A stretch of DNA of 64,000 bases from Croceimicrobium hydrocarbonivorans (lineage in GTDB: Bacteria > Bacteroidota > Bacteroidia > Flavobacteriales > Schleiferiaceae). The notes under the pieces are model-generated. The model was not told where the DNA came from, ran no database searches, and was given only the letters and a program-made list of their open reading frames with translations. Below are positions 40,441-49,697 of this stretch, piece after piece (within the stretch, counting starts at the first letter, position 1; every line of letters starts with the position of its first letter). The stretch lies in the NCBI RefSeq assembly GCF_014524565.1, contig NZ_CP060139.1, positions 2,797,501-2,861,500 on the forward strand, read 5' to 3'. Made by a program: the position numbers and the translations under genes.

Positions 40441-43124
40441 TGACACTCTTACTCATTGTCATAGCAACCGCTTACCTGGGCTTCATCTTTGGTGCCGCCT
40501 GGTATTTTGAAAAGCGACTCAGTAATGTAGGCTTCCGCCGATGGATGCCCTATATCTATGCTTTGGCATTGGCAGTATATTGTACCGCCTGGACCTTTTA
40601 CGGTAGCATTGGGCGGGCCGCCGAATCGGGCTTCGATTTCCTCTTAATCTATATCGGGCCTACCCTGGTAATGTTCCTGTGGTATCCCATCGCTCGTAAA
40701 CTCTATTACCTTAAAGTGAATCAAGGGATTGGCTCCCTGGCCGATTTACTTTCATCGCGTTATGGCAAAGATGCCGCCATAGGCAAATTGGTAGCCGCTC
40801 TGTCGCTTATCGGAGTCTTGCCCTATATTTCATTGCAGATCAAGGCCATCAGCGAAAGCTTTACCACCCTGAGTGGAAGTGCCTCTCCTATAAATACAGG
40901 CTTTAGCCTTAGTGATCCGGCCCTCTATGTAAGCCTGATCATGTTTGCTTTTACCATTTTCTTCGGAACTCGTTATGTTCAAAATAACCGACCCAAAGCC
41001 GGGCTTATTGGTACCATCGCTTTTGAAAGTCTTTTTAAGCTTTTAGCCTTTTTAATAGTAGGTCTGATAGGCCTGAACAGCTTTTTAAGGGACGATCGTT
41101 TCTATTCCGCGCTCGATCGATTTAGCCATCAATCCTTCGAGCTACCCACTGCCGATTGGGCTTCTATTTTGTTGATTTCCGGCCTCTCGTTTATGCTGCT
41201 TCCACGCCAGTTTCAAATGGGGGTGGTAGAAAACACCAGCGAAAAAAATATTCCAAAGGCCCTGTGGTTAGTGCCTTTGTACATGCTTATCCTCAACTTA
41301 TTGGTCCTGCCTTTTGCCTTGATGGGCCCTGAATTAGCACCGGGTACTAAAGCCGATTTTTACCTCTTGAGTCTCAGCCTCCAGAGTGGTGGACCGGCCA
41401 CTGCTGCTCTGGCCTTTTTAGGGGGACTTTCCGCAGCTACATCCATGATCATTGTTTCTACACTGGCCCTGGGTAATATGTTTAGCACCCATGTACTGGT
41501 ACCTCAAATTGTTTGGGATAAAGACAAACCCTTGGATCGGCGTATTATCGGCTTAAGGCGATGGGCCATTTTCGGGATCCTCATTTTAGCCTATTTCTAC
41601 TATCACTATATCGCGGTTAAAGAATCGCTGGTAAGCATTGGCATGGTGTCTTTTGTGGCCATTAGTCAATTTGCACCAGCCTTTTTTGGAGCCTTATTTT
41701 GGAAACAAGCGCATCGTAAAGCGGCATTCGCCGGAATCGCCACCGGCTTTGCTATTTGGTTCTATTTCTTGGTATTGCCCGAAATATTGAATCTGGTGAG
41801 TGGTGACCCTCAGCTTTTAGGCTGGGCCTCTCCACAGCTCATTGCCAATTCTATGGGGGTGAGTGTGCTTAGTGCGGCCACCATCTTTAGCTTATTGGTG
41901 AATACCAGCATTTTTATTGCCTGGAGCTTGAATTTGGAAGCCACGCAGGAAGAAGAAAATCAAGCCACCTTATTTGTGAAGGCCAGTAGCCTCTTAAGTG
42001 GAAATGAGGCTCCGGAAATTTATCGAGGCTCAGCACCCTTTCCGGATATTAAAAGTCTGCTCAACAATTTCTTGGGAAATGAACGTACCGAAAAAGTTCT
42101 CGACCGTTATGCCCGCCTCAATAATATTGATTGGAGTGTATCGCCCACTGCCGATAGCCGGGTGATCAGTTATGCCGAGCGCCTGCTTTCCGAGGCTATT
42201 GGTCCGGCCAGCGCGAAGATTATGATCTCCTCGGTAGTGCAGCGGGAAGAATTAAGTCGTTCGGAGGTTTTAGGAATCTTAGAAGAAAGTCAGAAAGTAC
42301 TACGATTAAACCGCGAATTGAGCACCCGAAGTGAGGAACTGCGTAAGGCCACCGAGGATTTACGACAAGCCAATTATAAGCTCCAGGAATTAACCGAATT
42401 GAAGGATGAGTTCTTGTATACAGTAACTCATGAGCTGCGCACACCTTTAACGGCCATTCGCACCCAGGCAGAATTGGTGCACGATGATCCGGAAATGCCC
42501 GAAGAAGATCGCCAGCGCTTTATTGGCAATATGGTGCAAGACTGTGAGCGCCTAACCCGCTTAATTAGCAATGTGCTGGATTTGGAAAAATTTGAAAGCG
42601 GCAGTCAGAAACTTTCTCTGAACCGCTTGGATCTGGGCCAGTTAATAGAGGATACAGTAATGCAGTTTCAGGCTTTGGCAGCCAAAAAAGGACATAGCCT
42701 GCGCTGTGAAATTTCGGCGCCCCTTACCGCTACTTATGCAGATGAAGATCGGATCGCCCAGGTATTACACAATTTAATTGGCAATGCATTAAAATATGCT
42801 CGCCATGATAATGGAGCGGTATGGGTAACAGCCTACCGTTTGGATCAAGACTTAAAGGTGAACATCCATGACAATGGCAATGGAATACCCATAAGTGACC
42901 GGGAACTGGTATTTGATAAATTTTATCAGGTACGAAATCAAACCCGTCGAAAGCCCAGTGGCAGTGGATTGGGCTTAGCAATTAGCAAGAATATTATACA
43001 GATGCATAAGGGGAAAATATGGATAGAAGATAACCCTGGAGGAGGAGCAAAGATTAGCTTTACCCTGCCATTGTATCTGCAAGAGGCGCAAATGAAGAAT
43101 TCGAAACCCCACATTGATGCGTAG
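40440..43124 (+). CDS. CbrA-type hybrid of SSS transporter and sensor histidine kinase
   Basis: The 894-residue protein starts with an SSS-family transporter-like domain of about 13 spans (residues 1-500: GSIGRAAESGFDFLLIYIGP, PRQFQMGVVENTSEKN), then a linker and a histidine kinase. His664 lies in TVTHELRTPL. The ATP-binding motifs NLIGNALKYA, DNGNGIP and GSGLGLAISKNI follow. CbrA-type kinases monitor carbon supply, transport possibly gating signalling. Next come a lone receiver and the two acyl-CoA synthetase genes. No receiver domain is fused. It is likely to sense acetate or a related carboxylate, which is inference from context. Confidence 0.88.
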   Translation: MTLLLIVIATAYLGFIFGAAWYFEKRLSNVGFRRWMPYIYALALAVYCTAWTFYGSIGRAAESGFDFLLIYIGPTLVMFLWYPIARKLYYLKVNQGIGSLADLLSSRYGKDAAIGKLVAALSLIGVLPYISLQIKAISESFTTLSGSASPINTGFSLSDPALYVSLIMFAFTIFFGTRYVQNNRPKAGLIGTIAFESLFKLLAFLIVGLIGLNSFLRDDRFYSALDRFSHQSFELPTADWASILLISGLSFMLLPRQFQMGVVENTSEKNIPKALWLVPLYMLILNLLVLPFALMGPELAPGTKADFYLLSLSLQSGGPATAALAFLGGLSAATSMIIVSTLALGNMFSTHVLVPQIVWDKDKPLDRRIIGLRRWAIFGILILAYFYYHYIAVKESLVSIGMVSFVAISQFAPAFFGALFWKQAHRKAAFAGIATGFAIWFYFLVLPEILNLVSGDPQLLGWASPQLIANSMGVSVLSAATIFSLLVNTSIFIAWSLNLEATQEEENQATLFVKASSLLSGNEAPEIYRGSAPFPDIKSLLNNFLGNERTEKVLDRYARLNNIDWSVSPTADSRVISYAERLLSEAIGPASAKIMISSVVQREELSRSEVLGILEESQKVLRLNRELSTRSEELRKATEDLRQANYKLQELTELKDEFLYTVTHELRTPLTAIRTQAELVHDDPEMPEEDRQRFIGNMVQDCERLTRLISNVLDLEKFESGSQKLSLNRLDLGQLIEDTVMQFQALAAKKGHSLRCEISAPLTATYADEDRIAQVLHNLIGNALKYARHDNGAVWVTAYRLDQDLKVNIHDNGNGIPISDRELVFDKFYQVRNQTRRKPSGSGLGLAISKNIIQMHKGKIWIEDNPGGGAKISFTLPLYLQEAQMKNSKPHIDA

Positions 43125-43473
43125 CAAAATTTTAATAGTTGATGATGAGATCAATATCCTGATGTCGCTGGAATACCTTTTTAAACGCAAAGGCTATGAG
43201 GTGTACATCGCCCGAAATGGCAACGAAGCCAAAAATTTGGCCGATCGTTATGAGCCGGATTTGGTGCTCCTGGATATTATGATGCCGGATGTAGATGGAT
43301 ATGAAGTATGCGACTATCTGAAATCAAAATCTACTCCACCCAAAGTGGTCTTCCTTTCCGCTAAAAGCAAGAAAGACGATGTGCAAAAAGGCTATGGACA
43401 TGGCGCCGATCTCTATCTTCTAAAACCCTTCTCAAACAAAAATTTATTACAACATATAGAAGAACTAATCTAA
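43117..43473 (+). CDS. Single-domain response regulator
   Basis: The ATG at 43117 (MRSKILIVDDEIN) gives 118 residues, only a receiver domain: DD at 9-10, the phosphoacceptor Asp53 in LLDIMMPD, Ser/Thr-type S in VVFLSAKSKK, and the lysine in LLKPFSNKN. It overlaps the kinase gene by 8 bases. There is no output domain, so it cannot bind DNA itself. It must act through another protein, perhaps the InsA-like regulator or a phosphorelay. Five bases separate it from the prpE-like gene. Confidence 0.88.
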   Translation: MRSKILIVDDEINILMSLEYLFKRKGYEVYIARNGNEAKNLADRYEPDLVLLDIMMPDVDGYEVCDYLKSKSTPPKVVFLSAKSKKDDVQKGYGHGADLYLLKPFSNKNLLQHIEELI

Positions 43474-43477
43474 AACC

Positions 43478-45370
43478 ATGTCTTACCAAACCGAATATCA
43501 AAGCAGCTTGCAGGATCCGGAGGGATTTTGGGCCCGGCAAGCGCAGAAATTAGACTGGTATCGCCCAGCCGATGAGGTACTGTCTACCGATGAGGATGGA
43601 CTATATCGCTGGTTTAAAGGTGCGATGACCAATACCGCTTACCTGGCCCTAGATTACCATGTAGAAAACGGTAGAGCCGATCAGGTGGCGATGTATTACG
43701 ATTCACCAGTAACTCAAACTAAAGCTCAGTTTAGCTATCGCCAGATGCGAGATCGGGTGGCGAAAATTGCCGGTGGACTTAAGAAACTAGGGGTTTGCAA
43801 AGGAGATACCGTGATTATCTACATGCCCATGATTCCCGAAGCGGTAATGTCGATGCTAGCCTGCGCGCGCTTAGGAGCCGTGCATTCGGTAGTGTTTGGC
43901 GGCTTTGCTCCTCATGAGCTGGCTATCCGTATTGATGATGCCCGTCCCAAAGTATTAATCACCGCCTCTTCCGGTATTGAGGTAGATCGCATTATTCCTT
44001 ACAAGCCTATGGTAGACAAAGCCATGGAACTGGCGGAGTATAAACCTAAGAAGGTGGTGATCTTTCAGCGGAAGCTTGGCGCATTGGTGCCCAGCAAAGA
44101 TTACGATGTCGATTTCGAGGAAATGGAGGAACAGGCCGAGTATGTAGGTTGTACGCCAGTTTACGCTACCGATCCACTCTATATTCTCTATACCAGCGGC
44201 ACTACCGGAAAACCCAAAGGGGTGGTGCGGGATAATGGCGGTCATGCAGTGGCCCTTCGCTACAGCATGGAAGCTATTTATGGTATTAAGCCCGGTGATG
44301 TGTATTGGGCCGCTTCGGATATTGGTTGGGTAGTAGGGCATTCCTACATTGTTTATGCCCCCTTATTAACCGGAGCAACTACCGTTTTATTTGAGGGTAA
44401 ACCCATCCGCACTCCAGATGCCTCCACCTTCTGGCGGGTGATTTCTGAATATCAGGTGAAGGTGATGTTTACCGCACCTACCGCTATTCGGGCCATACGT
44501 AAGGAAGATCCCAAGGGACAGTTTATTAAGCAATACGATCTGTCATCTTTAAAATTTCAGTTCTTGGCTGGTGAGCGCTGCGATGTCGATACCCTTACCT
44601 GGCTGCAAGGTCAGTTGGGTATTCCCGTAGTGGACCACTGGTGGCAAACTGAAAGTGGATGGCCCATGCTATCAAACTTCCCGGGAATAGAATTGCTCGA
44701 AGTGAAGCCTGGCTCTGTTAGTAAGCCAGTTGCGGGCTACGATTTAAGAATCCTTACCGAAGCAGGCGAAGAATCTCCAGCCGGAGAAGAAGGCTATGTA
44801 GCGGTGAAATTGCCCCTACCTCCCGGATGCTTGCCTACCCTTTGGAATAATGTAGAAGGTTTTAAATCTTCTTATTTAGAGCGCTTCCTTGGCTATTATT
44901 TCAGCGGAGATGGCGGCTTTAAGGATGCTGAAGGATTTACCTATATCACCGGTAGGGTAGACGATATTATCAATGTGGCCGGACATCGATTGTCGACCGT
45001 TGAAATGGAAGAAGTGGTGGCCGCCCATCCTGATGTAGCGGAATGTGCTGTGATTGGTGCGGATGATAGCTTGAAGGGACAAATTCCTTTAGCTCTGGTG
45101 GTTTGTCATCAAACCGGTAGGCCCTTCATTGAAGTAGCGGAAGAAATTGTAGCTTCGGTTCGTTCTGAGATCGGAGCGGTGGCTGCTTTGAAAAAAGTAT
45201 ATCAGGTACCCCGCTTACCTAAAACCCGCTCGGGAAAAATCTTACGAAAATTACTCCGTGCCATTGTAAATGCTGAGGAGTTAAAAATACCTTCAACCAT
45301 TGATGATCCTGCCATTGTAGAGGAGATCAATGATATTGTTCATCCAAGTGTTAAACAAATAACCAGCTAA
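43478..45370 (+). CDS. prpE: Propionyl-CoA synthetase-like AMP-forming ligase
   Basis: The 630-residue enzyme belongs to the ANL superfamily. Phosphate loop YTSGTTGKPKGVVRDNGGH (about 235-253), the adenylate motif WWQTESGW (about 385-392), the hinge-region ITGRVDDIINVAGHRLST and the C-terminal acetylation-site motif PKTRSGKILRK are present. The DNGGH after the P-loop and the QLGIPVVDHWWQTE region resemble PrpE/ACSS3 and not Acs (which has HTCGG). It should activate propionate to propionyl-CoA. It precedes acs by 2 bases, so a two-enzyme operon covers acetate and propionate. Confidence 0.85.
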   Translation: MSYQTEYQSSLQDPEGFWARQAQKLDWYRPADEVLSTDEDGLYRWFKGAMTNTAYLALDYHVENGRADQVAMYYDSPVTQTKAQFSYRQMRDRVAKIAGGLKKLGVCKGDTVIIYMPMIPEAVMSMLACARLGAVHSVVFGGFAPHELAIRIDDARPKVLITASSGIEVDRIIPYKPMVDKAMELAEYKPKKVVIFQRKLGALVPSKDYDVDFEEMEEQAEYVGCTPVYATDPLYILYTSGTTGKPKGVVRDNGGHAVALRYSMEAIYGIKPGDVYWAASDIGWVVGHSYIVYAPLLTGATTVLFEGKPIRTPDASTFWRVISEYQVKVMFTAPTAIRAIRKEDPKGQFIKQYDLSSLKFQFLAGERCDVDTLTWLQGQLGIPVVDHWWQTESGWPMLSNFPGIELLEVKPGSVSKPVAGYDLRILTEAGEESPAGEEGYVAVKLPLPPGCLPTLWNNVEGFKSSYLERFLGYYFSGDGGFKDAEGFTYITGRVDDIINVAGHRLSTVEMEEVVAAHPDVAECAVIGADDSLKGQIPLALVVCHQTGRPFIEVAEEIVASVRSEIGAVAALKKVYQVPRLPKTRSGKILRKLLRAIVNAEELKIPSTIDDPAIVEEINDIVHPSVKQITS

Positions 45371-45372
45371 GA

Positions 45373-47277
45373 ATGGAAGCAAAATTCCGAATTAATTCAT
45401 TCGAAGAATACGAAGAGCAATACAAGCTCAGTACTGAAAGACCTGAAGATTTTTGGGGGCAAATTGCCTCCAACTACCAGTGGCAAAAGCCCTGGGATAA
45501 AACCCTGGAATGGGAATTCGATAGCCCCGATGTAAAGTGGTTCCTCAATGCCAAGCTCAATATTACAGAGAACTGTTTAGATCGTCACCTGGAAAAGCGT
45601 GGCAATAAACTAGCCTTGATTTGGGAACCTAATGATCCCAAAGAACGCTTTGTACGGATGACCTATCGCGAATTGCATGAAGAGGTTTGTCGTACCGCCA
45701 ATGTGTTAAAAAAGCACGGGGTTGGTAAAGGGGATCGTGTAGCGATTTATATGCCTATGATACCCGAATTAACGATTGCCGTTTTGGCTTGTGCCCGCAT
45801 TGGTGCAGTGCATTCCGTGGTATTCGCAGGTTTCTCAGCCCACGCCTTGGCCGATCGCATCAATGACTCATCTTGCAAAATGGTAATTACCGCCGATGGT
45901 ATTTACCGTGGTGCCAAAGAGATCCCTTGTAAGGGAGTGGTAGACGAAGCATTGAAAAGCTGTACCAGCGTGGAAACGGTTTTGGTTACCGAACGTACCC
46001 GTTGGAATGTGCAGATGAAGGAAGGTCGTGATTATTGGATGCATCAGGAATTATTGGACGTAGATCGTTTTTGCCCCGCTGAGCCTATGGATAGCGAGGA
46101 TATGCTCTTTATCCTTTATACTTCCGGATCTACCGGTAAACCCAAAGGGGTAGTGCACACTTGCGGTGGATACATGGTGTATGCCGGATATAGTTTTGCC
46201 AATGTGTTCCAATACGATGAGAGTGATGTGTACTGGTGTACCGCCGATATTGGTTGGATTACCGGTCATTCTTATATCGTTTACGGTCCTCTCTTAAATG
46301 GTGCTACCACTTTGATGTTCGAAGGGGTGCCCACTTATCCTGATGCGGGTCGTTTCTGGCAGGTATGTGATAAGCATGGTGTAAATCAATTCTATACTGC
46401 TCCCACCGCTATTCGGGCTTTAATGGCCAAGGGTGAGGATCATGTATTGAGTTATGGACTCTATTCCTTAAAAGTATTAGGTACCGTGGGTGAGCCCATT
46501 AATGAGGAAGCCTGGGAATGGTACCATATCCACGTAGGGAAAGAGAAATGCCCCATTGTAGATACCTGGTGGCAAACTGAGACTGGTGGAATTATGATTT
46601 CGGGATTAGGTGGACATAGTCCAATGCGACCTTCGCATGCAGGATATCCTTTACCGGGAATTCAGCCTGTGCTGCTCGATCAAGAAGGAAAGGAGATTGA
46701 CGGTAATGATCAGGAAGGCTATTTAGCGATGCGCTTCCCCTGGCCATCTATGTTGCGTACCACCTATGGTGATCATGAACGTTGCAAGAACACCTATTTC
46801 TCTCATTACAATGGCTATTACTTCACTGGTGATGGCGCACGTAGAGATGATAAGGGCATGTATCGGATTATTGGTCGGGTGGATGATGTAATCAATGTAT
46901 CTGGTCACCGATTTGGAACGGCCGAAATTGAAAATGCTATTAATTCCAATGACCATATCGTTTCGGAATCTGCGGTGGTAGGTTATCCTCACGATATTAA
47001 GGGGCAAGGAATTTATGCCTATGTGATTACCAAGGAACCTCCTACAAATCCTGATAAGCTGAGAGCGGAAATCGTGGAAACGGTGGTAGAAGAGATTGGT
47101 AAAATCGCCAAGCCCGATAAAATCCAATTTGTGAGTGGATTGCCTAAAACTCGCTCTGGAAAGATTATGCGTCGTATTCTACGCAAGATTGCAGAAGGAG
47201 ATACCTCTAATTTAGGAGATACTTCAACTTTATTGGATCCAGACGTAGTGGATGAAATCAAAGCCGGGGCTTTGTAG
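45373..47277 (+). CDS. acs: Acetyl-CoA synthetase
   Basis: The 634-residue enzyme has all Acs hallmarks: P-loop YTSGSTGKPKGVVHTCGGY (about 250-268), TADIGWITGHSYIVYGPLLNG, the WWQTETGG adenylate motif (about 398), the RVDDVINVSGHRFGTAEIE hinge and PKTRSGKIMRRILRKIA near the end, whose lysine is the classical acetylation site that inactivates Acs. It activates acetate to acetyl-CoA using ATP. Together with the symporter it allows scavenging of low acetate. A terminator follows. Confidence 0.95.
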   Translation: MEAKFRINSFEEYEEQYKLSTERPEDFWGQIASNYQWQKPWDKTLEWEFDSPDVKWFLNAKLNITENCLDRHLEKRGNKLALIWEPNDPKERFVRMTYRELHEEVCRTANVLKKHGVGKGDRVAIYMPMIPELTIAVLACARIGAVHSVVFAGFSAHALADRINDSSCKMVITADGIYRGAKEIPCKGVVDEALKSCTSVETVLVTERTRWNVQMKEGRDYWMHQELLDVDRFCPAEPMDSEDMLFILYTSGSTGKPKGVVHTCGGYMVYAGYSFANVFQYDESDVYWCTADIGWITGHSYIVYGPLLNGATTLMFEGVPTYPDAGRFWQVCDKHGVNQFYTAPTAIRALMAKGEDHVLSYGLYSLKVLGTVGEPINEEAWEWYHIHVGKEKCPIVDTWWQTETGGIMISGLGGHSPMRPSHAGYPLPGIQPVLLDQEGKEIDGNDQEGYLAMRFPWPSMLRTTYGDHERCKNTYFSHYNGYYFTGDGARRDDKGMYRIIGRVDDVINVSGHRFGTAEIENAINSNDHIVSESAVVGYPHDIKGQGIYAYVITKEPPTNPDKLRAEIVETVVEEIGKIAKPDKIQFVSGLPKTRSGKIMRRILRKIAEGDTSNLGDTSTLLDPDVVDEIKAGAL

Positions 47278-47300
47278 ATTTAAGCTCATTTATAAGGTAA

Positions 47301-47333
47301 AAGCCATTCTGAATTTTCAGGATGGCTTTTTTT
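47301..47333 (+). terminator. Intrinsic terminator after acs
   Basis: AAGCCATTCTGAA at 47301-47313 folds on TTCAGGATGGCTT at 47316-47328 (one mismatch), followed by seven T. Confidence 0.9.
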
Positions 47334-47439
47334 ATGCCACCAAAAAAATTGATCAGCCAACCCACAGAATTTTCCTTCGTATACTAATTAGGTGCTTTAG
47401 GATACATTCTAATAGCATCGCCAGAATTACCTTTGTAAC

Positions 47440-47808
47440 ATGAGATGGCTCTATGCTATACTAATCAGTTTGGGTACCCTCGCCAGCAGCCTCTATAATT
47501 CGATAGTTTGGATGCAGTTTGAGGTACAGCAAGACTATTATGCCACTCAACTCTGTGTGAAAAAGGAAATTAAGGATAATGATTGTCAGGGTCACTGTCA
47601 GCTGAAAGCCTTGCTACAAGCAGATGATGAGCCGGATAAGCCTGCCTTGCCTGAGTATAGAGAAGAGCTTTCTTTATTCTTGACGGACTTTGAGTCGGAT
47701 CAAAATCCAATAGAAATTCATAGCCTTACTTTAGATTATCCTCTAAGCAATCAAGCATTGCTTTCCAGCGGTGCATTGAAAATGATCTGGCGTCCTCCGA
47801 TTGTATAG
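47440..47808 (+). CDS. Small cysteine-motif protein of the MbnP/MbnH operon
   Basis: The 122-residue product has an N-terminal hydrophobic helix (about 3-27). Residues near 40-55 read CVKKEIKDNDCQGHCQL, a C-x9-C-x3-C pattern I recognise from small Bacteroidetes proteins next to metal-handling genes. The rest is polar with no obvious fold. It precedes mbnP by about 50 bases on the same strand, so the three genes probably form a copper-linked operon. A role as thiol metal-binding accessory is an inference. A TACCTTTG box at 47428-47435 is oddly close to the ATG. Confidence 0.55.
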   Translation: MRWLYAILISLGTLASSLYNSIVWMQFEVQQDYYATQLCVKKEIKDNDCQGHCQLKALLQADDEPDKPALPEYREELSLFLTDFESDQNPIEIHSLTLDYPLSNQALLSSGALKMIWRPPIV

Positions 47809-47857
47809 GTTCCCTTCATAGAATCCCTATATAATCAACTCTAAATCAGATCAAATA

Positions 47858-48655
47858 ATGAAACTTAAATATTTCGTAGCTGCCTTAGCGCTTGTTACTT
47901 TCATGACCTCTTGTGAGGACGATACCCCCAGTCAGAATCCTAGTACCACAACTTCTGAAGTTCCCGTAATTCTGCATTATGACTTTAAATACGGAACCAC
48001 AGATTTTGCCTTAAATCAGGAGTTTACCAGCGATAGCGGTTATACCATTCGCTATACTTTGGCCTCTTTCTATTTGGCAAAGCCAGTGATTATGGATGAT
48101 GCGGGAAATTCTACCGCTTTGAATCCTGAGTATTATATCATTCGTCCGGATGTGATGATGAGCAATATGGGAACCATCGAAGCAGGTCATGCCCATATGT
48201 TCAATCTAAGCATCGGTGTAGATGCCGAAACCAATACTGAAACCGGAGGCAATGGAATGCAACCTACCGACTTTAGTGATGTAAACCATCCTTTGGCTCC
48301 TCAGCCGGAAGGCATGTACTGGTCTTGGGCTTCAGGTTATATCTTCGTGAAGATTGAAGGTGAAATCGACTATGAAGGTGATGGTACCTATGATCAAAGC
48401 TTCAAGTATCACTTAGGTACTGATCCTTTCCGTAAAGATCGCAGTACCATGCTTCATACTTCGGTAGAAAAGGGAGATACCTTGGATATCACCATGACCG
48501 TAGATTATCAGCAGTTCCTGCACGGAATCGATTTGCATTCTGAAGTTCTTACCATGTCTATGGGCGATGCTCGTCCTTTGGCAGAGAAAATGATGAATCA
48601 GTTCGATGCCGCTACCAGCTTTGAATTGGGTAGCGATCATGGACACAAAAAGTAA
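47858..48655 (+). CDS. mbnP: MbnP-family copper-binding lipoprotein
   Basis: The 265-residue protein has a lipoprotein signal (FMTSCED, cysteine at about 19) and the MbnP fold signatures: YTLASFYLAKPVI near residue 65 and the conserved Trp-rich GMYWSWASGYIFVKIEGE near 147-165. It ends in a histidine-rich tail GSDHGHKK. In characterised MbnP proteins a tryptophan is oxidised by the diheme peroxidase MbnH to create a copper site. The peroxidase is the next gene. It is probably a periplasmic or outer-membrane copper carrier. The last 17 bases overlap the mbnH frame. Confidence 0.85.
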   Translation: MKLKYFVAALALVTFMTSCEDDTPSQNPSTTTSEVPVILHYDFKYGTTDFALNQEFTSDSGYTIRYTLASFYLAKPVIMDDAGNSTALNPEYYIIRPDVMMSNMGTIEAGHAHMFNLSIGVDAETNTETGGNGMQPTDFSDVNHPLAPQPEGMYWSWASGYIFVKIEGEIDYEGDGTYDQSFKYHLGTDPFRKDRSTMLHTSVEKGDTLDITMTVDYQQFLHGIDLHSEVLTMSMGDARPLAEKMMNQFDAATSFELGSDHGHKK

Positions 48656-49697
48656 AATAGAAATTGGAGCATTCCCCATCGCGAAGATCTTAGTCGCGAT
48701 GGGAATGCTTTTTTTCTTGACTCAGGCTTGTCAGCCGGATACCGAATTAAATATTCAATCGGAGCCTAGCCCGCTACTGATTAGCATCAATCATTTCCCT
48801 GAAATGTCCCTTGAAGAAGGGAAGGAACTTACAGAAGAAGCTATTGCTGCAGGTAAGGCTCTGTTTTTTGATCCTATCTTGAGTCGGAACCGGGATTTAT
48901 CTTGTAGCTCCTGCCACTTAACCCATCTGGCATTTTCGGATGGTAGAGCAGTGGCGATAGGAACGGAGGGAAGGCTACACAATCGTAATTCGCCCACCTT
49001 ATTTAATGTGGCCTGGCAGCCCTATCTATTTATGGATGGGGGGAATCCTACTTTAGAAAGTCAGGTGATTGGCCCTATTGAAGAACATCGGGAAATGGAT
49101 TTGCCCTATTCGGAGGCCATAACTCGGGTGGCAGCGGTAGACTATTATCAAGAACTGTTTCAAAGGGCTTTTAAGGAGGATGTGAATCCGAAGACCCTGG
49201 CATTGGCACTGGCCACTTATGAAAGAGCTTTGGTCTCCTTTAACTCACCTTTCGATCGCTATGAATACGCTGGAGACGCATCGGCCCTGAGCCCAGCCCA
49301 GAAAAGAGGCTTGGCGCTTTTTAAAAGTGCGGAGCTTAATTGTGTAGCTTGCCATGTATTGCCTCTGACCACAGATTTTAGCTTTCAGAATAATGGCCTT
49401 TATGAGGTTTATGAGGATCCCGGTCGGGCCCGAGTGACCAATAATATTCCCGAGCATGAAGGGCAGTTTAAGGTGGCGACTTTGCGCAATATCGCCTTAA
49501 CCGGCCCCTATATGCATGATGGTAGTTTGGGAAGCCTAGAGGAAGTGGTAGATCACTATGCTTCAGGGGGAAGTAATCATCGCTTAAAGAGTTCCCTAAT
49601 TACAGGCTTTAGTATCAGCGCTCAGGAAAAGGCAGATTTAATTTCCTTCTTGGAGGCATTGACCGATACCACTAGCTACAAAGCTTATATGCCTTAA
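48639..49697 (+). CDS. mbnH: MbnH-type diheme cytochrome c peroxidase
   Basis: I start at the ATG at 48639, overlapping mbnP by 17 bases. The 352-residue protein then begins with a lipoprotein signal (lipobox LTQAC, cysteine about residue 31). An ATG at 48699 is an alternative. Two heme-binding CxxCH motifs are seen, CSSCH at about 93-97 and CVACH at about 246-250, plus methionine ligands typical of the CcP/MauG family. It modifies MbnP as in methanobactin clusters, and so belongs with copper uptake. The coding start contains a perfect terminator-like hairpin, discussed separately. Confidence 0.85.
   Translation: MDTKSKIEIGAFPIAKILVAMGMLFFLTQACQPDTELNIQSEPSPLLISINHFPEMSLEEGKELTEEAIAAGKALFFDPILSRNRDLSCSSCHLTHLAFSDGRAVAIGTEGRLHNRNSPTLFNVAWQPYLFMDGGNPTLESQVIGPIEEHREMDLPYSEAITRVAAVDYYQELFQRAFKEDVNPKTLALALATYERALVSFNSPFDRYEYAGDASALSPAQKRGLALFKSAELNCVACHVLPLTTDFSFQNNGLYEVYEDPGRARVTNNIPEHEGQFKVATLRNIALTGPYMHDGSLGSLEEVVDHYASGGSNHRLKSSLITGFSISAQEKADLISFLEALTDTTSYKAYMP
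48669..48715 (+). terminator. Intrinsic terminator inside the 5' end of mbnH
   Basis: GCATTCCCCATCGCG at 48669-48683 folds on CGCGATGGGAATGC at 48695-48708 (one bulged C, 11-base loop), followed by seven T. It lies 14 bases past the mbnP stop and within the predicted signal-peptide coding region of mbnH. Confidence 0.8.

Noticed and set aside
47428-47440. TACCTTTG as a promoter giving a leaderless message for 47440
   Set aside because: It fits TAnnTTTG but no -33 element is seen, and the start would be at or after the ATG. Probably chance.
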